Shown here piece after piece: positions 54,159-63,098 of a DNA stretch of 64,000 nucleotides; position 1 is the first letter of the stretch; every line of letters starts with the position of its first letter. Where the stretch lies: assembly GCF_900157375.1 (NCBI RefSeq), contig NZ_LT721901.1, forward strand, positions 4,173,685-4,237,684, read 5' to 3'. A program made the position numbers and the translations under genes. The stretch is from Mycobacterium rhizamassiliense. Its GTDB lineage: Bacteria; Actinomycetota; Actinomycetes; Mycobacteriales; Mycobacteriaceae. Under the pieces are notes generated by a model. It saw only the letters and a list, made by a program, of their open reading frames with translations. It had not been told where the DNA came from and ran no database searches.

Positions 54159-55718
54159 ATGTCCTGCATGCCGCGTCTCAAACCGTTGAGTTTGGCGCTG
54201 CTGTCGTTAGGTCTGATGCTCGCGGGACAACCCGTCCAGGCCCTTGCAACCCCAGAACCCGGTGCCGGGCAGGGCCCGAACCCGGCGCCGGTTCCGGCTG
54301 CCGCGGTGCCGGTGAAGTGGGGCAGCTGCAGCCAATTCCTCAACGACAGCAGCGACGTCCCCACCGCCCAGTGCACCACGGTGTCGGTTCCGGTCGACTA
54401 CAACAATCCCGGTGCGGCGCAAGCCAAACTGGCGATGATTCGCGTCCCGGCCACCGGCCAGCGCATCGGGTCGCTGTTGCTCAATCCGGGCGGCCCCGGC
54501 GGCTCCGCGGTCAACATGGTGGCCGCCATGGCCGCCGACCTCAAGGGCAGCGACATCACCCGCAACTTCGACCTGGTGGGCTTTGATCCGCGCGGCGTGG
54601 GGCATTCGACGCCGACGCTGCGGTGCCGCACCGACGCGGAATTCGATGCGTTCCGCAAGGAACCGATGGTCGACTACAGCCCGGCCGGGGTGGCCCACAT
54701 CGAGCAGCTCTACCGGCAGCTGGCCCAGCAATGCGTGAACCGGATGGGCAACCCGTTCCTGGCCAACGTCGGCACCGCCTCGGTCGCGCGCGACATGGAC
54801 CGGGTGCGCCAGGCGCTCGGCGAGGACCAGATCAGCTACCTGGGCTACAGCTACGGAACCGAGATCGGCACCGCCTACCTGGCGGGGTTCAGCGACCACG
54901 TCCGGACGATGGTGCTTGACGGCGCCATCGACCCGACCGTCGACCCGGTCCAGGAGAACGTCGAGCAGATGGCCGGTTTCCAGACCGCGTTCAACGACTA
55001 CGCCATGGACTGCGCCCGCTCGCCGGCCTGCCCGCTGGGCACCGACCCGGCGCAGTTCGTCGCCCGCTACCACGCGCTGGTCGACCCGCTGGTCGCCAAG
55101 CCGGGCCCGACGTCGGACCCCCGCGGACTGAGCTACGCCGACGCCACCACCGGCACCATCAACGCGCTGTACACCCCGCAGCACTGGAAGTACCTGACCA
55201 GTGGCCTGCTCGGGCTGCAGCGCCAGAGCGATGCGGGCGACTTGCTGTTGCTCGCCGACGACTACGACGACCGCGACAAGAACGGGCACTACAGCAACGA
55301 CCAGGACGCGTTCAACGCGATCCGCTGCGTCGACTCGCCGTCGCCGACGGACGCCCCGAGCTGGGTGGCCGCCGACAAGCAGATCCGGCAGGCCGCGCCG
55401 TTCCTGAGCTACGGGCAGTTCACCGGGAACGCGCCGCGCGACCTGTGCGCGCTGTGGCCCGTCCCGGCGACCTCGCAGCCGCACACCGCGCCGCAGGCCC
55501 CGCCCGGGAAGGTCGTCGTGGTTTCGACGACGCATGACCCGGCGACGCCGTACCAGGCCGGGGTGAGCCTGGCGCGCCAGCTGGGAGCCCCGCTGATCAC
55601 CTACGACGGCACCCAGCACACCGCGGTGTTCAACGGCAACCAGTGCGTGGACGCTACGGTGACGCGCTACTTGATCGCGGGGACGGCGCCACCGCCGGCC
55701 CTGCAGTGCCGGTCGTAG
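54159..55718 (+). CDS. Secreted serine peptidase, Hip1 paralogue (Rv2223c-type)
   Basis: A 519-residue protein with a cleavable-type signal peptide (LSLALLSLGLMLAGQPVQA) and no lipobox. The triad is intact: Ser in YLGYSYGTEIG, Asp in STTHDPATPY and His in DGTQHTAVF. It shares most of its sequence blocks with the upstream gene (DYSPAGVAHIE, FDLVGFDPRGVG), so the pair arose by tandem duplication. A second ATG three codons in (54168) is possible. Confidence 0.92.
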   Translation: MSCMPRLKPLSLALLSLGLMLAGQPVQALATPEPGAGQGPNPAPVPAAAVPVKWGSCSQFLNDSSDVPTAQCTTVSVPVDYNNPGAAQAKLAMIRVPATGQRIGSLLLNPGGPGGSAVNMVAAMAADLKGSDITRNFDLVGFDPRGVGHSTPTLRCRTDAEFDAFRKEPMVDYSPAGVAHIEQLYRQLAQQCVNRMGNPFLANVGTASVARDMDRVRQALGEDQISYLGYSYGTEIGTAYLAGFSDHVRTMVLDGAIDPTVDPVQENVEQMAGFQTAFNDYAMDCARSPACPLGTDPAQFVARYHALVDPLVAKPGPTSDPRGLSYADATTGTINALYTPQHWKYLTSGLLGLQRQSDAGDLLLLADDYDDRDKNGHYSNDQDAFNAIRCVDSPSPTDAPSWVAADKQIRQAAPFLSYGQFTGNAPRDLCALWPVPATSQPHTAPQAPPGKVVVVSTTHDPATPYQAGVSLARQLGAPLITYDGTQHTAVFNGNQCVDATVTRYLIAGTAPPPALQCRS

Positions 55719-55767
55719 TGGGCGGTCTCGCCAGCCGCGGGTCTTAAGCTAGGCGCGGGAGGAAATC

Positions 55768-56052
55768 ATGCTGCTCACACTGGTAGCCGGCGCAATCTTC
55801 ATCGTGGTGGCAGCCGTGGTGACGGTTCGGCGGCTACTGCAATCTCAACCACGGACCTACGCCCGAAAAGCCATGTGGAGCAACCTGCTCCAGTTAGTCG
55901 TTGTGGCGATATTCCTCGTTCTGGCCGCCCTCGAGACCCACAACACCAATGCGTTCGTACGCTGGGCGCCACGAGTCACCGTGCTCCTCACCGCGCTCAA
56001 CGTCGTCGTCGCCCTCGCAACAACTGAACGGCGCGCACGGCCATCCGCGTAA
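55768..56052 (+). CDS. Small membrane protein, function unknown
   Basis: A 94-residue protein with three hydrophobic helices (LTLVAGAIFIVVAAVVTV, LLQLVVVAIFLVLAAL, VTVLLTALNVVVALAT) and a basic end. ATG 55768 is preceded by GGGAGGAAAT, a strong ribosome binding site, which supports a real gene. No family recognised. Confidence 0.7.
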   Translation: MLLTLVAGAIFIVVAAVVTVRRLLQSQPRTYARKAMWSNLLQLVVVAIFLVLAALETHNTNAFVRWAPRVTVLLTALNVVVALATTERRARPSA

Positions 56053-56297
56053 CGACTACCGGGCAGCACCAAAACCCGCGCCACAACTCAGCTCCGGGAA
56101 GAGCGGGGAGCGGTGGGGGATCAAACGGATCGGCGAATCGTGAGGGTGGATCGGCAACGCAACCCTCGTGCTGTGCAACGGTTTAGGCTGTCGCGACACA
56201 CGCCGCAAAAAGTATTTGTCAGCTGTCGGTCGACGTGGGGCGCAGCACGCAAATGCCCAGCTCGTGAAACCTTTTCTGCACAGCACTAATTGTTTCC

Positions 56298-56313
56298 GTA
56301 ACACAGAATTAAC
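56298..56313. promoter_or_regulatory. Possible GlnR-like box before glnA2
   Basis: GTAAC-N6-TTAAC fits the AC-N9-AC spacing of actinobacterial GlnR sites, but the second half (GAAAC in the consensus) is only partly matched. It lies 24 bp from the glnA2 start. Weak candidate. Confidence 0.3.
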
Positions 56314-56336
56314 AGCGATTGCCTAGTGTTCGGGGT

Positions 56337-57677
56337 ATGGATCGACAGAAGGAATTCGTCCTCCGCACACTCGAGGAGCGGGACATCCGCTTCGTGCGGC
56401 TCTGGTTCACCGACGTCCTTGGGTTCCTCAAGTCGGTCGCGATAGCCCCGGCCGAACTCGAGGGCGCGTTCGAGGAGGGCATCGGTTTCGACGGTTCGTC
56501 GATCGAGGGCTTCTCGCGGGTGTCGGAATCCGACACCGTCGCCAATCCCGACCCGTCGACCTTCCAGGTGCTGCCGTGGGCGACGCCCGCCGGCCACCAC
56601 CACTCGGCGCGGATGTTCTGCGACATCACGATGCCCGACGGCTCGCCGTCGTGGGCCGACCCGCGCCACGTCCTGCGGCGCCAGCTGCAGAAGGCCAACG
56701 ACCTCGGCTTCTCCTGCTACGTGCATCCCGAGATCGAGTTCTTTCTGCTCAAGCCGGGCCCGGACGACGGGACGCCGCCCGTCCCGGTCGACAACGCCGG
56801 CTACTTCGACCAGGCGGTGCACGACTCCGCGTCGAACTTCCGTCGGCACGCCATCGAGGCGCTGGAGTTCATGGGCATCTCGGTCGAGTTCAGCCATCAC
56901 GAGGGCGCGCCAGGCCAGCAGGAGATCGACCTGCGGTTCGCCGACGCGCTGTCGATGGCCGACAACGTGATGACGTTCCGCTACGTCATCAAGGAAGTCG
57001 CGATCGAGAACGGCGCGCGGGCGTCGTTCATGCCCAAGCCATTCGGGCAGCACCCCGGCTCGGCCATGCACACCCACATGAGCCTGTTCGAGGGCGACGT
57101 CAACGCCTTCCACAGCCCCGACGATCCGCTGCAGCTGTCGGACGTGGGCAAGTCGTTCATCGCCGGGATCCTCGAGCACGCCTCGGAGATCAGCGCGGTG
57201 ACCAATCAATGGGTCAACTCCTACAAGCGGCTGGTGCACGGCGGCGAGGCGCCCACCGCGGCGTCCTGGGGGGCGGCCAACCGCTCCGCGCTGGTGCGCG
57301 TGCCGATGTACACCCCGCACAAGACGTCGTCGCGGCGCGTCGAGGTGCGCAGCCCCGACTCGGCCTGCAACCCCTACCTGACGTTCGCCGTGCTGCTGGC
57401 CGCCGGGCTGCGCGGCGTCGAGAAGGGCTACGTGCTAGGGCCGCAGGCCGAGGACAACGTGTGGGATCTGACGCCCGACGAGCGCCGCACGATGGGCTAC
57501 CGCGAGCTGCCGACCAGCCTGGACGCCGCCCTGCGTTCTATGGAGGCTTCCGAACTCGTCGCGGAAGCGTTGGGGGAGCACGTGTTTGACTTCTTCCTGC
57601 GTAACAAGCGCACCGAATGGGCGAACTACCGCAGCCACGTCACGCCGTTCGAGCTGAGCACCTACCTGTCGCTCTAA
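56337..57677 (+). CDS. glnA2: Glutamine synthetase GlnA2
   Basis: A 446-residue glutamine synthetase, the same length as M. tuberculosis GlnA2. Beta-grasp N-domain motif GFDGSSIEGF at about residues 50-59; ATP and metal ligands are in VHPEIEFFLL, GAPGQQEIDLRFAD and KPFGQHPGSAMHTHMS. At the position of the adenylylatable Tyr of GlnA1-type enzymes the sequence is NVWDL, with Trp376, so this paralogue should escape control by the GlnE encoded next. Confidence 0.95.
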   Translation: MDRQKEFVLRTLEERDIRFVRLWFTDVLGFLKSVAIAPAELEGAFEEGIGFDGSSIEGFSRVSESDTVANPDPSTFQVLPWATPAGHHHSARMFCDITMPDGSPSWADPRHVLRRQLQKANDLGFSCYVHPEIEFFLLKPGPDDGTPPVPVDNAGYFDQAVHDSASNFRRHAIEALEFMGISVEFSHHEGAPGQQEIDLRFADALSMADNVMTFRYVIKEVAIENGARASFMPKPFGQHPGSAMHTHMSLFEGDVNAFHSPDDPLQLSDVGKSFIAGILEHASEISAVTNQWVNSYKRLVHGGEAPTAASWGAANRSALVRVPMYTPHKTSSRRVEVRSPDSACNPYLTFAVLLAAGLRGVEKGYVLGPQAEDNVWDLTPDERRTMGYRELPTSLDAALRSMEASELVAEALGEHVFDFFLRNKRTEWANYRSHVTPFELSTYLSL

Positions 57678-57728
57678 CTCACAGGCCGCACAGACCGGTC
57701 TGAGAGATCGCCACGTTGCGCTACCGTT

Positions 57729-60713
57729 TTGGGCGTGACCAAACCCACGACCGAGCGACCCCGGCTGCCCAGCGTCGGCCGGCTCGGCTTGGTCGACCCG
57801 GCCGCGGGGGAGCGCCTCGCGCAGCTGGGCTGGGCGGGCCAGGACGATCAGGAACACGTCGACCTGCTGTGGGCGCTGTCGCGCGCACCCGATCCCGACG
57901 CCGCCCTGCTCGCCCTGGTTCGGCTGTCGGAAAGCCCGGACACCGAGTGGGCCGAGCTCAACGCGGCGCTGCTCAAGGAACGGCCGCTGCGGGGGCGGCT
58001 GTTCGCCGTGCTGGGTTCGTCGCTGGCCCTGGGCGATCACCTGGTCGCCCAGCCGCAGTCCTGGAAGTTGTTGCGGGGCAAGGTCAAACTGCCCACCCGC
58101 GACGAGCTGTTCGACGCGTTCACCGGCTGCGTCGAGGAGACGCTGAGCGAGCCGGCGACGGCGATTTCGCGGTTGTGCAACTTCTACCGCGACCACCTGC
58201 TGGTGCTGGCCGGCCTCGACCTGGCCGCGACCGTCGAGGACGAGCCGGTGGTGCCGTTCACCGTGGTGGGCGCGCAGCTGTCGGACACCGCCGACGCGGT
58301 GCTGGCGGCGTCGCAGCGGGTGGCCGAGGCAACGGTGTGCGGCGACAAGACGCCGCCGCGGCTGGCGATCATCGCGATGGGCAAATGCGGTGCCCGCGAA
58401 CTGAATTACGTCAGCGACGTCGACGTCATCTTCGTCGCCGAGCGGGCCGACGCCGCCTCGGCCCGCGTCGCCAGCGAGGTGATGCGGGTGGCCTCGGCGG
58501 CGTGCTTCGCCGTCGACGCCGGGCTGCGGCCCGAGGGGCGCAGCGGCGAGCTGGTGCGCACCGTCGAATCGCACATCGCGTACTACCAGCGCTGGGCGAA
58601 AACCTGGGAGTTTCAGGCGTTGCTGAAGGCCCGGTTCGCGGTCGGCGACGCCGAACTCGCGACGCGCTACCTCGACGCGTTGATGCCCATGGTGTGGGTC
58701 GCCTGCGAGCGTGAGGATTTCGTGGTCGAGGTGCAGGCCATGCGGCGCAGGGTGGAGCAGCTGGTGCCGTCGGAGGTCCGCGAGCGCGAAATCAAGCTCG
58801 GCAGCGGCGGATTGCGCGATGTCGAATTCGCCGTGCAGCTGCTGCAGCTGGTGCACGGGCGCAGCGACGAAGCGCTACACGTGGCGTCGACCGTCGACGC
58901 GTTGGCCGCGCTGAGCGAGGGCGGCTACATCGGCCGCGAGGACGCGGCGAACCTGACCGCCTCGTACGAGTTCCTGCGGCTGCTGGAACACCGGCTGCAG
59001 TTGCAGCGCCTCAAGCGCACCCATCTGCTGCCCGAGGCCGACGACGAAGAGGCGGTGCGCTGGCTGGCCCGCGCCGCCCACATCCGGCCGGACGGCCGCC
59101 ACGACGCCGCGGGCGTCTTGCGCGAGGAGATCAAGCACCAGAACCTGCGGGTGTCGCAGCTACACGCGAAGCTCTTCTACCAGCCGCTGCTGGAGTCGAT
59201 CGGCCCGACCGGCCTGGAGATCGCCCACGGCATGACGTCGGAAGCCGCCGAGCGGCAGCTGGCCGCGCTGGGTTACGAGGGGCCGCAGACCGCGCTGAAA
59301 CACATGTCGGTGTTGGTCAACCTCAGCGGCCGGCGCGGCCGGGTGCAGTCCGTGCTGCTGCCCCGGCTGTTGAACTGGATGTCGTATGCGCCCGACCCGG
59401 ACGCCGGCCTGCTGGCCTACCGTCGCCTGTCCGAGGCGCTCTCGTCCGAAAGCTGGTTTCTTGCCACGCTGCGCGACAAGCCGGCGGTGGCCAAGCGGCT
59501 AATGCATGTGCTGGGGACGTCGGCGTATGTGCCCGACCTGTTGATGCGCGCGCCGCGCGTCATCGAGAGCTACGGCGACGGACCGGGCGGCCCGAAGCTG
59601 CTCGAGAGCGACCCGGCCGCGGTGGCACGGGGGCTGATCACTTCCGCGGCCCGCCACCCCGATCCGGTACGGGCGATCGCGGCGGCCCGCTCGCTGCGCC
59701 GTCGGGAGCTGGCGCGCATCGGCTCGGCGGACCTACTCGGCCTGCTCGAGGTGAGGGACGTGTGCCGCGCGCTGACGTCGGTGTGGGTGGCGGTGCTGCA
59801 GTCGTCGCTGGACGCGATCATCGGGACCAACCTTCCCGAGAGTGGCAAAGCGCCTGCGGCCCTTGCGGTTATCGGTATGGGCCGGCTGGGCGGCGCTGAG
59901 CTGGGCTACGGCTCGGACGCCGACGTGATGTTCGTCTGCGAGGCGGCTAACGGGGCAGATGAGGCGCAGGCGGTGAAGTGGTCGACGACGGTCGCCGAGC
60001 AGGTTCGGGCGCTGCTGGGCACGCCAAGCGTCGACCCGCCGCTGGAAGTCGACGCGAACCTGCGACCTGAGGGGCGCAGCGGCCCGCTGGTGCGCACGCT
60101 GGGCTCCTATGCCGCCTACTACGAGCAGTGGGCGCAGCCGTGGGAGATTCAGGCCCTGCTGCGCGCACACGCGGTCGCCGGCGACCAGGAGCTGGGGCAG
60201 CGGTTCCTGCTGATGGCCGACAAGACCCGGTATCCGAAGGACGGGGTGTCGGCCGAGGCCGTGCACGAGATTCGCCGGATCAAAGCCCGCGTCGAGTCCG
60301 AACGGTTGCCGCGCGGCGCCGACCCCAACACCCACACCAAGTTGGGTCGCGGCGGGCTGGCCGACGTCGAATGGACCGTGCAGCTGGTGCAGCTGCAGCA
60401 CGCCCACGAGATCCCGGCGTTGCACAACACCTCGACGCTGGACTCGCTGGACGTGATCGCCGCCAGCGAGCTTGTCGGTGCGGAGGATGTGGATTTGCTG
60501 CGGCAGGCCTGGTTGACTGCCACCCGGGCCCGCAACGCGCTCGTGCTCGTTCGTGGCAAGCCCACCGACCAGCTACCCGGTCCCGGACGTCAGCTCAACG
60601 CGGTCGCTGTCGCGGCGGGCTGGCCCAACGACGATGGAAGTGAGTTCTTGGACAACTATTTGAGAGTGACGCGGCGCGCAAAAGCCGTCGTGCGCAAGGT
60701 GTTCGGCAGTTGA
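57729..60713 (+). CDS. glnE: Bifunctional glutamine synthetase adenylyltransferase/adenylyl-removing enzyme
   Basis: A 994-residue enzyme equal in length to M. tuberculosis GlnE. Two nucleotidyltransferase domains: the N-terminal one has [19 protein letters not shown] near residue 220, and the C-terminal one has [20 protein letters not shown] near residue 715. Both D-x-D pairs are intact. It adenylylates and deadenylylates glutamine synthetase I. The start is TTG 57729 (by length) or GTG 57735. It overlaps the next gene by 4 bases. Confidence 0.96.
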   Translation: MGVTKPTTERPRLPSVGRLGLVDPAAGERLAQLGWAGQDDQEHVDLLWALSRAPDPDAALLALVRLSESPDTEWAELNAALLKERPLRGRLFAVLGSSLALGDHLVAQPQSWKLLRGKVKLPTRDELFDAFTGCVEETLSEPATAISRLCNFYRDHLLVLAGLDLAATVEDEPVVPFTVVGAQLSDTADAVLAASQRVAEATVCGDKTPPRLAIIAMGKCGARELNYVSDVDVIFVAERADAASARVASEVMRVASAACFAVDAGLRPEGRSGELVRTVESHIAYYQRWAKTWEFQALLKARFAVGDAELATRYLDALMPMVWVACEREDFVVEVQAMRRRVEQLVPSEVREREIKLGSGGLRDVEFAVQLLQLVHGRSDEALHVASTVDALAALSEGGYIGREDAANLTASYEFLRLLEHRLQLQRLKRTHLLPEADDEEAVRWLARAAHIRPDGRHDAAGVLREEIKHQNLRVSQLHAKLFYQPLLESIGPTGLEIAHGMTSEAAERQLAALGYEGPQTALKHMSVLVNLSGRRGRVQSVLLPRLLNWMSYAPDPDAGLLAYRRLSEALSSESWFLATLRDKPAVAKRLMHVLGTSAYVPDLLMRAPRVIESYGDGPGGPKLLESDPAAVARGLITSAARHPDPVRAIAAARSLRRRELARIGSADLLGLLEVRDVCRALTSVWVAVLQSSLDAIIGTNLPESGKAPAALAVIGMGRLGGAELGYGSDADVMFVCEAANGADEAQAVKWSTTVAEQVRALLGTPSVDPPLEVDANLRPEGRSGPLVRTLGSYAAYYEQWAQPWEIQALLRAHAVAGDQELGQRFLLMADKTRYPKDGVSAEAVHEIRRIKARVESERLPRGADPNTHTKLGRGGLADVEWTVQLVQLQHAHEIPALHNTSTLDSLDVIAASELVGAEDVDLLRQAWLTATRARNALVLVRGKPTDQLPGPGRQLNAVAVAAGWPNDDGSEFLDNYLRVTRRAKAVVRKVFGS

Positions 60714-61354
60714 GCCGGGAGTCCAGCGCGTTCGACGCCATGTTCGAGGTGCTCAGCGCGGCGGAAGCCGAACGAGTCACGGCCCTGTACGCCCCGTTGG
60801 CCGACGCCGTCCGCGAACTCATCGACGCCACCATCCGCACCGAGGTCGACGACGACGTCGTGCACCAGGCGCGGACCACGATCGAGGCCGTCACCGCGTC
60901 GCTTCGGCAGCGGACCCGGCCGGCCAAGGTGAGCTACCGGGTCGACGGCCGCCCGCTGCCGCTGGGCAACGCCGCTATCGGCGTGTGCAATCCCATCGCC
61001 GCACCGATCGTCGTGCAACACGACGGCGGCGGGCGCTGCACCAGCGACTTCGTCCTGGGGTCGGCCTACGAGGGCCCACCCGGCCTGGTGCACGGCGGTG
61101 TCAGCGCCCTGGTGCTCGACCACATGTTGGGCGAGGCCGCCAGCGAGGGTTTGTCCAAGGCACGCTTCACCGGGACCATCACCGTGAAGTATCTGCGCGG
61201 CACGCCGCTGGGCCCGCTTCGTTGCGACGCATGGATCGAGAGCGCCGAAGGCGTGAAAGTGTTTGCCCGCGGCACGATTTCGGATGCGGCGGGTGTCACC
61301 GTGGAGGCCGAGGGCGTCTTCATCGAACCGGCGTGGGCAAGGGAAAGTCAGTGA
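60710..61354 (+). CDS. Hotdog-fold thioesterase (PaaI-like)
   Basis: A 214-residue protein. The hotdog domain is in the C-terminal half with [21 protein letters not shown], where HGG and the Asp/Glu pair are the family's active-site pattern. The N-terminal ~100 residues are helical. It probably hydrolyses acyl-CoA thioesters. TTG 60710 overlaps the glnE stop, and its own stop overlaps the next GTG. Confidence 0.85.
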   Translation: MSRESSAFDAMFEVLSAAEAERVTALYAPLADAVRELIDATIRTEVDDDVVHQARTTIEAVTASLRQRTRPAKVSYRVDGRPLPLGNAAIGVCNPIAAPIVVQHDGGGRCTSDFVLGSAYEGPPGLVHGGVSALVLDHMLGEAASEGLSKARFTGTITVKYLRGTPLGPLRCDAWIESAEGVKVFARGTISDAAGVTVEAEGVFIEPAWARESQ

Positions 61355-62211
61355 AGTTCTACATCAGCAGTGCCTTCCTGAACACCCGCGAGATCATCGA
61401 GATCGCGAAGGCCGCCGACGAGCTCGGCTATGACGGGATCGGCATTCCCGACCACGTCGTCAATCTGGAGACCCTGGAAACGCCGTACCCGTACACCAAG
61501 GACGGGGAACGACGCTGGCAGCCGTTCACCGACTGGCCCGACCCGTGGGTTCTCGCCGGCGCGCTGGCACAGGTCACCACCCGGCTGCGCTTCGTCACCA
61601 CGGTCTACATCCCCGCGATGCGCAACCCGTATTCGGCGGCGAAAGCCATTGGCACCGCGGCCGTTTTGTCGGAGGGCCGGATCGAGCTGGGTATCGGCGT
61701 GGGCTGGTGCCGCGAAGAGTTCGCGTTGATGGGTGAGCAATTCAGCGCGCGCGGCAAGCGGACCGACGAGATGATCGACCTGATGCGGACGTTGTGGCAG
61801 CCGGGCTGGACGGAGTTCGACGGTGAGTTCTATCAGGCGCCCCGCCTCGAGATGCAGCCCACACCGCCGCCGATCCCCGTCTACGCGGGCGGGCTCAGCG
61901 ACGCGGCGCTGCGCCGCGCCGCGCGCAACGACGGCTGGATCGGCGACCTGATCAAGACCGAACACGCCATCGAGGCGGTCGGCAAGTTGCGGGAACTGCG
62001 TCGCGAAAACGGTTTGTCGTTCGACGATTTCACCATCCTGACACCGCTCACCGACGCCTTCACTCCCGCCGATTACCAGCGCGTGGAAGACGCCGGCATC
62101 ACGGGCATCATCACCATGCCGTGGATGTTCTACTCCGGGCCGGACGCGAACCTGGACGACAAGATCGACGGCATGCAGCGGTTCCGCAAGGACATGGCGC
62201 TCGACGGGTAG
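61351..62211 (+). CDS. LLM-class F420-dependent oxidoreductase
   Basis: A 286-residue luciferase-like TIM-barrel protein. Family blocks are AKAADELGYDGIGIPDHVVN near the N-terminus, LRFVTTVYIPAMRNP, SEGRIELGIGVGWCREEF, and IPVYAGGLSDAALRRAAR. This subfamily in mycobacteria uses coenzyme F420. The reaction is unknown. GTG 61351 forms GTGA with the upstream stop. Confidence 0.9.
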   Translation: MKFYISSAFLNTREIIEIAKAADELGYDGIGIPDHVVNLETLETPYPYTKDGERRWQPFTDWPDPWVLAGALAQVTTRLRFVTTVYIPAMRNPYSAAKAIGTAAVLSEGRIELGIGVGWCREEFALMGEQFSARGKRTDEMIDLMRTLWQPGWTEFDGEFYQAPRLEMQPTPPPIPVYAGGLSDAALRRAARNDGWIGDLIKTEHAIEAVGKLRELRRENGLSFDDFTILTPLTDAFTPADYQRVEDAGITGIITMPWMFYSGPDANLDDKIDGMQRFRKDMALDG

Positions 62212-62243
62212 TGCTGCCGGTCGGCGCCCGCCATACTCTTCGC

Positions 62244-62474
62244 ATGGCAGCATTCACGGTGGTGTTCAGCAGCGGCAGCCCACGCGACTACGGGGTGTTC
62301 GACAGCTTCGAGGTGACCGACGCGGGCGTGCTGATCATCCGGATGCAGCGCGGGGACATCGACTGTCACTACATCGCGCCGGGCGTCTGGCTCGAAGTCG
62401 TCGAGTTGGCCGATGGACAGCCCGCCAAGGCGTCCCGGGGGATCCTGGCCACCCGGCAAAACACGGTCGGTTAG
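62244..62474 (+). CDS. Small conserved hypothetical protein
   Basis: A 76-residue protein with beta-rich sequence (FTVVFSSGSPRDYGVFDSFE, GVLIIRMQRGDIDCHYIAPG, WLEVVELADG). ATG 62244 lacks a strong ribosome binding site. Typical of short mycobacterial cytoplasmic proteins; no function inferred. Confidence 0.55.
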   Translation: MAAFTVVFSSGSPRDYGVFDSFEVTDAGVLIIRMQRGDIDCHYIAPGVWLEVVELADGQPAKASRGILATRQNTVG

Positions 62475-62566
62475 GGCCAAAGCCGATTCGCTTTCGGCGC
62501 AACCTGGCGCCACCGCCAGTTGGTAGCGTGCAGGGGACCGGTTTGCTGCGAGGACAGGTGGGCGAT

Positions 62567-63085
62567 ATGGCGCGCAGGGCTTACGTGGTGGCGGCCGTTG
62601 CGGCAGCGGTCGGTCTGGTCGCGGCGGGCTGCGGCAACTCGTCCAACTCGCACACCGCGACGTCGGCCAGCACTCCGGCGTCCAAGGCGTCCAAGACGGT
62701 GACGGCATCGGTGTCGCAAGCGACCACGACCACCAGCGCAAGCGTCAACACCGACCTGCAGGCGCTGATACCGGTGCCGCCGAACACCGCGCACACCGAT
62801 GGCCCGGATTCCATCCAGGAAAACGGGATTCATCTGCACTTCATGGTCAACGGCGCGCCGGTGGAGGTGATGGCCGCCTACAAGACCGCGCTGCTTGGCA
62901 AGAGCTGGTCGCTGATCCTCGACAGTTCGAGCAACGGCGGGTCGGGCGGCGGCGCCACGTACACGGCCAGCAACGGCAACGCCTTCGGGTTCTTCAACGG
63001 AGGGGGCTGGGGCGACACGGTCGACATCGATGCGTGCGCGTGGCCGGCCAAGCCGGCGGACCATTCATGCGGGCACCAGCGATAG
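62567..63085 (+). CDS. Putative lipoprotein
   Basis: A 172-residue protein. The signal peptide ends in the lipobox VGLVAAGC with Cys22, followed by a Ser/Thr/Ala-rich linker of about 35 residues. The globular part then shows LIPVPPNTAHTDGPDSIQEN and HFMVNGAPVEVMAAYKTALLG, with a Gly/Ser-rich stretch at about residue 125. I chose ATG 62567 rather than the GTG 13 codons earlier because it gives a standard signal peptide. The function is unknown. It is followed 13 bp later by a membrane protein gene. Confidence 0.75.
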   Translation: MARRAYVVAAVAAAVGLVAAGCGNSSNSHTATSASTPASKASKTVTASVSQATTTTSASVNTDLQALIPVPPNTAHTDGPDSIQENGIHLHFMVNGAPVEVMAAYKTALLGKSWSLILDSSSNGGSGGGATYTASNGNAFGFFNGGGWGDTVDIDACAWPAKPADHSCGHQR

Positions 63086-63098
63086 CTACAGGAGCGAT

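Noticed and set aside
51176-54379. 1067-codon minus-strand frame across WS/DGAT and Hip1 genes
   Set aside because: Composition-driven open frame; both plus-strand genes have intact catalytic motifs and signal peptides.
62212-62230. Possible third copy of the ahpE-junction repeat (TGCTGCCGGTCGG)
   Set aside because: Only 13 bp of GC-rich sequence match; chance similarity cannot be excluded and the flanks differ.
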